NCBI GenBank assembly: GCA_964655995.1 | Contig: CAZZPK010000001.1 | Coordinates: forward strand, 1-64,000 | Source of the DNA: JACPIA01 sp964655995 | GTDB lineage: Bacteria; Patescibacteriota; Minisyncoccia; Phycocordibacterales; XYD1-FULL-46-19 | Direction: 5' to 3' | Length of the DNA: 64,000 nt | Shown: positions 58,887 to 64,000 of the stretch, piece by piece | How positions within the stretch are numbered: position 1 is the first letter of the stretch | How the letters are laid out: each line of letters opens with the position of its first letter | The notes under the pieces: model-generated | Told to the model about the DNA's origin: nothing | Databases searched by the model: none | What the model saw: the letters and a program-made list of their open reading frames with translations, nothing else | Position numbers and translations under genes: made by a program

Positions 58887-59810
58887 ATGTCTAATCAACA
58901 ATCCTGCCCAGTGTGTCAGTCAGGTAGCTATCAAGATCTGCCCTATGGTGGTTACGCTTGGCAGGGTAAATTATTTCCATTAGTCAGATGTTTGTCTTGC
59001 TCGCTAAAGTACATTAAGCATAATTTAACGGAAGAAGAAATAAATCAGCTCTATCAAGTTGAAGCCTATTTTGACTCTGAGTATGCCGGCGGGGCCCAAA
59101 AACAATATTGGGATAATAAATTATGGGCGGAACAAAAAGCGCGCCGCGCGCTTGCTCAAATCAAACGTTTTATTCCGCGTGGGCGAGTACTGGATCTCGG
59201 CTGCGCCGGCGGTTATTTGTTGACCGTCGCCGAGCAAGAATTTGGTTACCAGGCCTATGGTCTGGAATTGTCGCAAAAGATGGCACAGGCGGCCAGGGAA
59301 CGCGGCTTAAAAGTAGCTACCGGAACTCTAGCTCAAAAGCCCAGCGATTGGCCGTCTTTCGATATTATTTATTTGGGCGATGTGCTCGAACATGTTGCCA
59401 CGCCTTATCGGCTCTTGGCTCAAATTAAAGAGCATTTGGCCCCAACGGGAGTGGTGGTTTTAGAGGTGCCTCTGACTTATGAATTGACTGTTACCGGTTT
59501 TTTAGTCGCTTTGTATAATCTCTGTCGTGGTCGAGTGGGGGACAGTTACTTTTTACCGGCTCAGCATCGGACAAAATTTATGCCCAAACCGCCCTATCAC
59601 CTCCTGATGTTTAATCCGCGGTCGATGCGTTATTTGTTAAATCAGGCTGGTTTTAAAGTATTGTCGCTTCGCACTTGGGAAGGGGGGCCAAAAGACAAAT
59701 TTTCTTTCTTTTTATATCGTGGTGTTAAATGGTGCAGTCATTATTTGACGTCCATATTTCCCCAAAGTTTATTGGGTGATCGTCTAATGGTTATCGCTCA
59801 AATCAAGTAA
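58887..59810 (+). CDS. SAM methyltransferase with N-terminal Cys cluster
   Basis: 307 aa from ATG 58887 (alternative GTG 58881). CPVCQSGS and CLSCSLKY form a zinc-ribbon-like N-terminus; the class I core has VLDLGCAGGYLLTVAEQEFGYQAYGLELS, IIYLGDVLEHVATP and PTGVVVLEVP. Third gene of this architecture in the cluster. Confidence 0.87.
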   Translation: MSNQQSCPVCQSGSYQDLPYGGYAWQGKLFPLVRCLSCSLKYIKHNLTEEEINQLYQVEAYFDSEYAGGAQKQYWDNKLWAEQKARRALAQIKRFIPRGRVLDLGCAGGYLLTVAEQEFGYQAYGLELSQKMAQAARERGLKVATGTLAQKPSDWPSFDIIYLGDVLEHVATPYRLLAQIKEHLAPTGVVVLEVPLTYELTVTGFLVALYNLCRGRVGDSYFLPAQHRTKFMPKPPYHLLMFNPRSMRYLLNQAGFKVLSLRTWEGGPKDKFSFFLYRGVKWCSHYLTSIFPQSLLGDRLMVIAQIK

Positions 59811-59811
59811 T

Positions 59812-60462
59812 ATGATTTTTATTCTCCAGCCGGACCGTTTGTTGTTAAAGCGCCAGATAGCGCAGTTGGCACCGTGGGTGTCCGGCCGGGTGCTTGATGT
59901 GGGGGCCGGTTCTCACGACCGTTATAGCCACCTTTTCACCTATCAAGAATATCTAAAAATGGATATGGTACCCGGTCCTAATGTGGATGTGGTGGGCAGT
60001 GCGGAAAAAATTCCTTTCCCAGACGGTGATTTTGATACGATTGTATCCACTCAAGTTTTGGAGCATTTGCCTCATCCCTGGTTGGCTGTTGCTGAGTTTA
60101 ATCGTGTATTAAAAACCGGGGGTATTTTATTATTGACAGTTCCGCAAATGAATGAGTTGCATGAGGAGCCGCATGATTTTTACCGTTATACCACTTATGG
60201 CCTAAGATCATTGTTGGTCGACAACGGTTTTGAGATTTTACTGATTAAGCCGCGCGGTGGTTTTTACGCCACCATTGTCCAACAAATAGTGCGTTATCTG
60301 ACTGACCGTTATAAATTGTATGAACGGCCGATAATCGGCAAATTGGGCGGCAAGTTGTTGTCTTTGATTAGCAAAATGACGGTTTGGCTAGATGATCGGA
60401 CTAGCAATCAGGCTAATCGCAAGCATACCATCGGTTGGGCCTTAGTGGCCAAAAAGATATGA
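59812..60462 (+). CDS. SAM-dependent methyltransferase (Methyltransf_11 type)
   Basis: 216 aa. RVLDVGAGSHDRYSHLF (motif I), GSAEKIPFPDGDFDTIVSTQVLEHLPHPWLAVAEFNRVLKTGGILLLTVPQ and EEPHDFYRYTTYGLRSLLVDNGFEI. A single class I domain, no Cys cluster. One base after the previous stop; ATGA overlap with the next gene. Confidence 0.9.
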   Translation: MIFILQPDRLLLKRQIAQLAPWVSGRVLDVGAGSHDRYSHLFTYQEYLKMDMVPGPNVDVVGSAEKIPFPDGDFDTIVSTQVLEHLPHPWLAVAEFNRVLKTGGILLLTVPQMNELHEEPHDFYRYTTYGLRSLLVDNGFEILLIKPRGGFYATIVQQIVRYLTDRYKLYERPIIGKLGGKLLSLISKMTVWLDDRTSNQANRKHTIGWALVAKKI

Positions 60463-61652
60463 AGATTTTGGTCTTAACTGATGATTGGCCGGGGCTTCGT
60501 CCAGGCGGGGCGGGAGTAATTGCCCAAAATACCGCTCGTAGTTTGGCCGAGCGAGGTCATGAAGTGTTAATAGTGACCACTAGCGACAACGGGCCTCATG
60601 GTGAAGCATTCAATCAGTTACCGTATAAACTGACTGTACTTAAGGCTGGTGGCAGTGAGCGCCTGCGGTCTTACCGAGCTATTTATAATTATCGCTTATT
60701 AAAGCAAGTTAAAAGGATTATCGATAATTTCAAGCCGAATATTGTCCATGCGCACAATATCCACCGTTATTTATCCTATGCTTGTTTAAAGGCGGCTAAG
60801 CGGTCTGGAGCCCGGGTTTTTTTAACCGCCCATGACTTAATGCTTGTTGCTCCGGGAAAATTGTTTCCCGATCGAGACGGTAATTTTAAACCGCCGTCTT
60901 GGTGGCGGCAATTTAAAGTTGAGCGATGGCGTTTTAATCCATTTAAAAGCATCCTGGTGCGACATTATTTAAAATATGTCGATCGGATTATCGCGGTTAG
61001 TCAGGCAGTTAAAGATGTTTTGGATTTGGCGGGGATTAAGCGGGTGACCGTTTTGCATAATGGTATCGATTTATCAGACTGGCAAGTTGGGTCGGCCGCA
61101 GTCCAGGCGTTTAAGTCCAAACACAATTTAATAGGCAAAAAAGTAATTTTATTCGGCGGGCGAGTCAGCGGCGCCAAAGGGAGAGAGGTGGCCCTCAAGG
61201 CTTTTAAAATAGTGCGATCTAAAATCCCTCAAGCAGTTTTGTTGGTCGCCGGAGAGACAAATATTAATCAAGATGGGGTTTTGGTTTTAGGCTGGCTCTC
61301 GCGGGAAGAGATGAAATTGGCCTACGCTTCGGCTCAAGTGGTTTTAACACCGTCTTTATATTTAGATCCCTTTCCAACAGTTAATTTGGAGGCGATGGTT
61401 ATGGCTAAGCCGGTGGTGGGGACGATTTTTGGCGGCACCAAAGAGGCGATAGTCAACAATGAGACCGGATTATTACTTAATCCTAGCGACGTGGAGTCAT
61501 TAGCCAACGCGCTTGTGGTACTGTTGCTTGATGAAGTAAGAACTGGCACTTATGGCCAGGCCGGACGTCGACGAGCGGAAGAGTATTTTAGCCAAGACCG
61601 TCATATTGAAAAATTGCTTGCTTTATACCATAATCCTAAAGTCAATGACTAA
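60459..61652 (+). CDS. Glycosyltransferase family 4
   Basis: 397 aa from ATG 60459. MKILVLTDDWPGLRPGGAGVIAQNTARSLAERGHEVLIVT, VHAHNIHRYLSYACLKAA, VISQAVKDVL-type linker (VSQAVKDVLDLAGIKRVTVLHNGID), LFGGRVSGAKGREVALKAFKIV and the EX7E region DPFPTVNLEAMVMAKPVVGTIFGGTKEAI. Complete GT-B retaining transferase. Confidence 0.93.
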   Translation: MKILVLTDDWPGLRPGGAGVIAQNTARSLAERGHEVLIVTTSDNGPHGEAFNQLPYKLTVLKAGGSERLRSYRAIYNYRLLKQVKRIIDNFKPNIVHAHNIHRYLSYACLKAAKRSGARVFLTAHDLMLVAPGKLFPDRDGNFKPPSWWRQFKVERWRFNPFKSILVRHYLKYVDRIIAVSQAVKDVLDLAGIKRVTVLHNGIDLSDWQVGSAAVQAFKSKHNLIGKKVILFGGRVSGAKGREVALKAFKIVRSKIPQAVLLVAGETNINQDGVLVLGWLSREEMKLAYASAQVVLTPSLYLDPFPTVNLEAMVMAKPVVGTIFGGTKEAIVNNETGLLLNPSDVESLANALVVLLLDEVRTGTYGQAGRRRAEEYFSQDRHIEKLLALYHNPKVND

Positions 61653-62364
61653 AGAGTATTATGATCAAGAGAGCGCTGTTTACTCGCATAAGCGCTATCG
61701 AGGGGCAATCGATTCCTATGTTAAATATTTTTTTCGTCGGCGTTTGGCGCTGGTGGCCTCTCTGGTTAAACAAGCAGTTGGTTCTCAGACGGGTTTGGCG
61801 GCACTGGAGATTGCTTGTGCTGATGGGGTGGTGTTGCGCGAGTTAAAACATCAACTGCCAGGTGCTTTTTCTAAGTTGGTTGGCATCGATATTGCCCCGC
61901 AGATGATCAATGTGGCGCGCCAATTGTCCCCTGATCAATCTATTAGTTACTATGTCCGCGGCGAGGAGCCAGTAGACCAATTTGATATCATTTTAAGTAT
62001 CGGTTATCTTGCTCCACCATTGTTTGACTCAGAATTTGCTTATATTACAAAACACTTAAAACCGGGCGGTTATTATTTATGTTCGCAGGCCGGGCGCTGG
62101 TCCATCCAAGCGCGTTTAAAAATTAAACATCAGCCGTATTACCGGGATTATCGGAGTTATCGGCAAGTAGAGAGGCGATTAAGCTCGGAGTTTAATCTTA
62201 TTAGCGCTCGCTCACTTGGTTTATATGTGCCCAAATTGTGGTTTTATCCGCGCTTGGCACGCCTGCTCCAGCCAATTATCGATCTTTTTTTTAGTTTGGG
62301 TGGTCCGCTGACTCGGGAGTTTTTTCATGAGCGGGTTTATTTGTTGCAAAAAAGAATAGATTAA
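61645..62364 (+). CDS. SAM-dependent methyltransferase
   Basis: 239 aa from ATG 61645 (overlaps the previous stop by 8 nt). EYYDQESAVYSHKRYRG, motif I ALEIACADGVVLRELKHQL, LVGIDIAPQMINVARQL, FDIILSIGYLAPPLFDSEFAYITKHLKPGGYYLCSQAG. Motif I is atypical (EIACADG instead of D.GCG.G). The last 74 nt overlap tail-to-tail with the flippase gene on the other strand. Confidence 0.82.
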   Translation: MTKEYYDQESAVYSHKRYRGAIDSYVKYFFRRRLALVASLVKQAVGSQTGLAALEIACADGVVLRELKHQLPGAFSKLVGIDIAPQMINVARQLSPDQSISYYVRGEEPVDQFDIILSIGYLAPPLFDSEFAYITKHLKPGGYYLCSQAGRWSIQARLKIKHQPYYRDYRSYRQVERRLSSEFNLISARSLGLYVPKLWFYPRLARLLQPIIDLFFSLGGPLTREFFHERVYLLQKRID

Positions 62365-63598
62365 CTGCCAAAATCATAAACCAGGACAAGGTATTTTCAA
62401 TGGCGGCACCCAAAATACCAAAGCGCGATACCAAAACAAAAGTCAGGATCAAAGTGATAATGTTACCACTGATAGTTATGTAATAAAGGATCCGGGTATT
62501 TTTTTGGATTTGAAAATAAAGCGAGGATAGGGCAATACCCGGTAAAGCCACTAGACCCAGAATGTAAAGTTGAGAGTAAAATACCGCGTCTAAATATTTA
62601 GGAAATAATAATTTAAAAATAGACGGAGCCGCGGCCATATAAAGTACGGTGATCCCTGTAGCGATAATCGTTAAACGGATCATTTTATCGACAATGCTGG
62701 TGCGTAGCTGCTGTGGATTGGCTGCCGCATACTTAGGCAAGGCTAAATTAAATAGATTTTTAAAGCTGCCTTTAATCTGCTCCGGTATTGCTTGGGCAAA
62801 AGAGTAAATGGCGAGCGGTAAGGCGCCAAATAGTTGGAAGATGATGATTTTATCGAGTTGATTGGCGACTGTGCCGATAATATTCATCATCGTCAGGTGC
62901 TGGCCATAGGTGAGTGTCTCTGGTCGAAAGGCTGCTCGGCCACTAACTTGGCGGTTGACCTGCCAGTAAAAAAATGCATTAAATATCAGGTTGGTTGTAA
63001 AATAAATGGCGATTAAAACCAGCGGGTTATCTGTTGCGAACATGGCCAATACCAAGAGTAGTGCTGTTGCTAGATAAGTCGCGGCCCAACTACTAGTGGC
63101 TAATTTAAAATTTTTACGCCCATTCCAAAAACTACTGTAGAGTCCAAAGGCATTGGTCAGCGGTAAGGCTATGCCCACCAAACCTAGGCTGCCGGCTAAA
63201 ATTAAATTACCCTGATACCAGTAATAAAAAGCGACCACCCAAGCTACCAACCATGGCAGAGCGGCAAATTGGACCGCTTTTTTAAAGGCAGCCCGTAAAA
63301 TTGCTTCTTCACCAGCAGCCACGCCTTGGATTACAGCTGTGCCCATGCCCGTGAGGGTAAGCGCGCCGATAATACCGGCAACCGACAAGACGTATTTATA
63401 AATACCGTAACTTTCTGGAGTAAGTAGATTGGCAAAGGCCAGTGATAGTCCAAAGGCGATTACGGCGCCCCAGATTTGCCCGCTTCCAAGCCACAACCCG
63501 CCGCGAGCCAAGTAGACCATATCGGTTTTGGTGTATTGCTCGCTGGCTCGGAGACCGCGATACAGCTTGTTTTTTAAGAATGAAATCATCTCTACCAT
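62291..63598 (-). CDS. Wzx-type polysaccharide flippase (MOP superfamily)
   Basis: 435 aa, about twelve TM helices. Pattern of the polysaccharide-synthesis family: RGGLWLGSGQIWGAVIAFGLSLAFANLLTPESYGIYKYVLSVAGIIGALTLTGMG, then QLDKIIIFQLFGALPLAIYSFAQAIPEQ in the middle. It should move the lipid-linked glycan across the plasma membrane. An alternative start ATG lies at 63589. The only minus-strand gene in the cluster, divergent from the ligase-like gene. Confidence 0.93.
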   Translation of the reverse strand: MVEMISFLKNKLYRGLRASEQYTKTDMVYLARGGLWLGSGQIWGAVIAFGLSLAFANLLTPESYGIYKYVLSVAGIIGALTLTGMGTAVIQGVAAGEEAILRAAFKKAVQFAALPWLVAWVVAFYYWYQGNLILAGSLGLVGIALPLTNAFGLYSSFWNGRKNFKLATSSWAATYLATALLLVLAMFATDNPLVLIAIYFTTNLIFNAFFYWQVNRQVSGRAAFRPETLTYGQHLTMMNIIGTVANQLDKIIIFQLFGALPLAIYSFAQAIPEQIKGSFKNLFNLALPKYAAANPQQLRTSIVDKMIRLTIIATGITVLYMAAAPSIFKLLFPKYLDAVFYSQLYILGLVALPGIALSSLYFQIQKNTRILYYITISGNIITLILTFVLVSRFGILGAAIENTLSWFMILAVNLFFFATNKPAHEKTPESADHPN

Positions 63599-63622
63599 AC
63601 TAGCATTTTGGGATTTTTATGC

Positions 63623-63628
63623 TATAGT
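63623..63628 (+). promoter_or_regulatory. Extended -10 box of the O-antigen ligase-like gene
   Basis: TGCTATAGT, box 63623-63628, 6 nt before the ATGATG at 63635; leaderless layout. Confidence 0.5.
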
Positions 63629-63634
63629 TCGACA

Positions 63635-64000
63635 ATGATGCTTAAAAATATTTTGCCGTGGGCGATTGTGGGCGGTATTTGTCTGCTTTCGGCCACTCCC
63701 TTGATCGTAGCGCCGGCGCTCTTCTTCCCATTTATTACCGGCAAAGCTTTCTTTTTTAGGATTGTTGTCGAGATTTTGTTCGGCTTGTGGCTGGTCTTAA
63801 TTATTTTAGATAAGAATTATCGCCCCAAATCATCATGGCTATTGTGGTCGGCGCTTGCGCTCGGCGCTGTTTCTTTATTGGCGGCTTGGTTTGGAGTTAA
63901 TCCTGGGCGGAGTTTTTGGTCCAATTTTGAGCGGATGGAGGGGGTTATCGGTCTGCTCCACATTATCGCGTTGTTTGTTGTTGCTGGCTCGGTAGTAATG
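63635..64000 (+). CDS. O-antigen ligase-like membrane protein, 3' truncated by window edge
   Basis: 122 codons visible, open to the window end. Starts MMLKNILPWAIVGGICLLSATPLIVAP. At least three TM helices, then GVNPGRSFWSNFERMEGVIGLLHIIALFVVAGSVV. The segment N-PxxSFWxxxxRMEG before a TM helix is typical of the O-antigen ligase/polymerase (Wzy/WaaL) group. It would join or polymerise flipped glycan units. The first of two consecutive ATGs is chosen by its 6-nt distance from the -10 box. Confidence 0.75.
   Translation, partial: MMLKNILPWAIVGGICLLSATPLIVAPALFFPFITGKAFFFRIVVEILFGLWLVLIILDKNYRPKSSWLLWSALALGAVSLLAAWFGVNPGRSFWSNFERMEGVIGLLHIIALFVVAGSVVM

Overview
The window is a bacterial chromosome segment that looks like a member of the Candidate Phyla Radiation (Patescibacteria, most likely a Parcubacteria-type lineage). 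The reasons are: rpsE is followed directly by rplO with no rpmD (L30) gene between them, a loss known to be typical of the CPR; r-proteins are shortened or carry tails (L3 of only 139 aa; S10 and S19 with Ala/Lys tails); there are large secreted proteins with Ig-like, dockerin-like and beta-helix domains; there are type IV pilin genes; and there is one long glycosyltransferase/methyltransferase cluster. Nearly all genes lack a Shine-Dalgarno sequence, and many have a -10 box only about 6 nt before the start codon. No lineage can be fixed without 16S or tree data.

Region 1 (1-17.4 kb), translation and secretion: a 5'-truncated fusA, a small Cys-rich membrane protein, tuf, then S10/spc-type r-protein genes (rpsJ rplCDWB | rpsS rplV rpsC rplP rpmC rpsQ rplN rplX rplE | rpsN rpsH rplFR rpsE rplO), secY, adk, map and ndk. 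The series is cut twice. A terminator plus new promoter separates rplB from rpsS. A 1.7-kb insertion separates rplE from rpsN. The insertion is made of two tandem transcription units, each with the same 100-bp consensus promoter/leader and the same 37-bp terminator sequence but a different, unrecognised gene. It is the most unusual object in the window. The tuf, rpsS and rpsN transcripts appear to start with a hairpin plus U-run placed at the predicted transcription start.

Region 2 (17.4-37.2 kb), mixed: a promoter-driven structured RNA of unknown class (17477-17598), a DUF2238-like membrane protein, a beta-CASP RNase-type hydrolase, a SLOG/LOG-type protein, two tandem paralogous beta-helix surface proteins, a receiver-like protein (minus), a GIY-YIG protein (minus), ssrA tmRNA and smpB (minus), infC-rpmI-rplT, an anchored pilin-like protein, ftsH, tRNA-Ile(UAU), a large Ig/dockerin-like secreted protein, and a minus-strand operon of a PilX-like protein, a type IV prepilin and recG.

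Region 3 (37.2-64 kb), surface polysaccharide: about 22 mostly overlapping plus-strand genes for GT4, GT2, GT9, GT-C/YfhO-type and exostosin-like transferases, SAM methyltransferases (several with N-terminal Cys clusters), GtrA and an AsnB-type amidotransferase. A Wzx-type flippase (minus) and the start of an O-antigen ligase-like gene follow. Together these can assemble, decorate, flip and polymerise or ligate a lipid-linked glycan. One GT2 gene in the cluster is broken. Parts of the cluster are visibly more AT-rich than the r-protein region.
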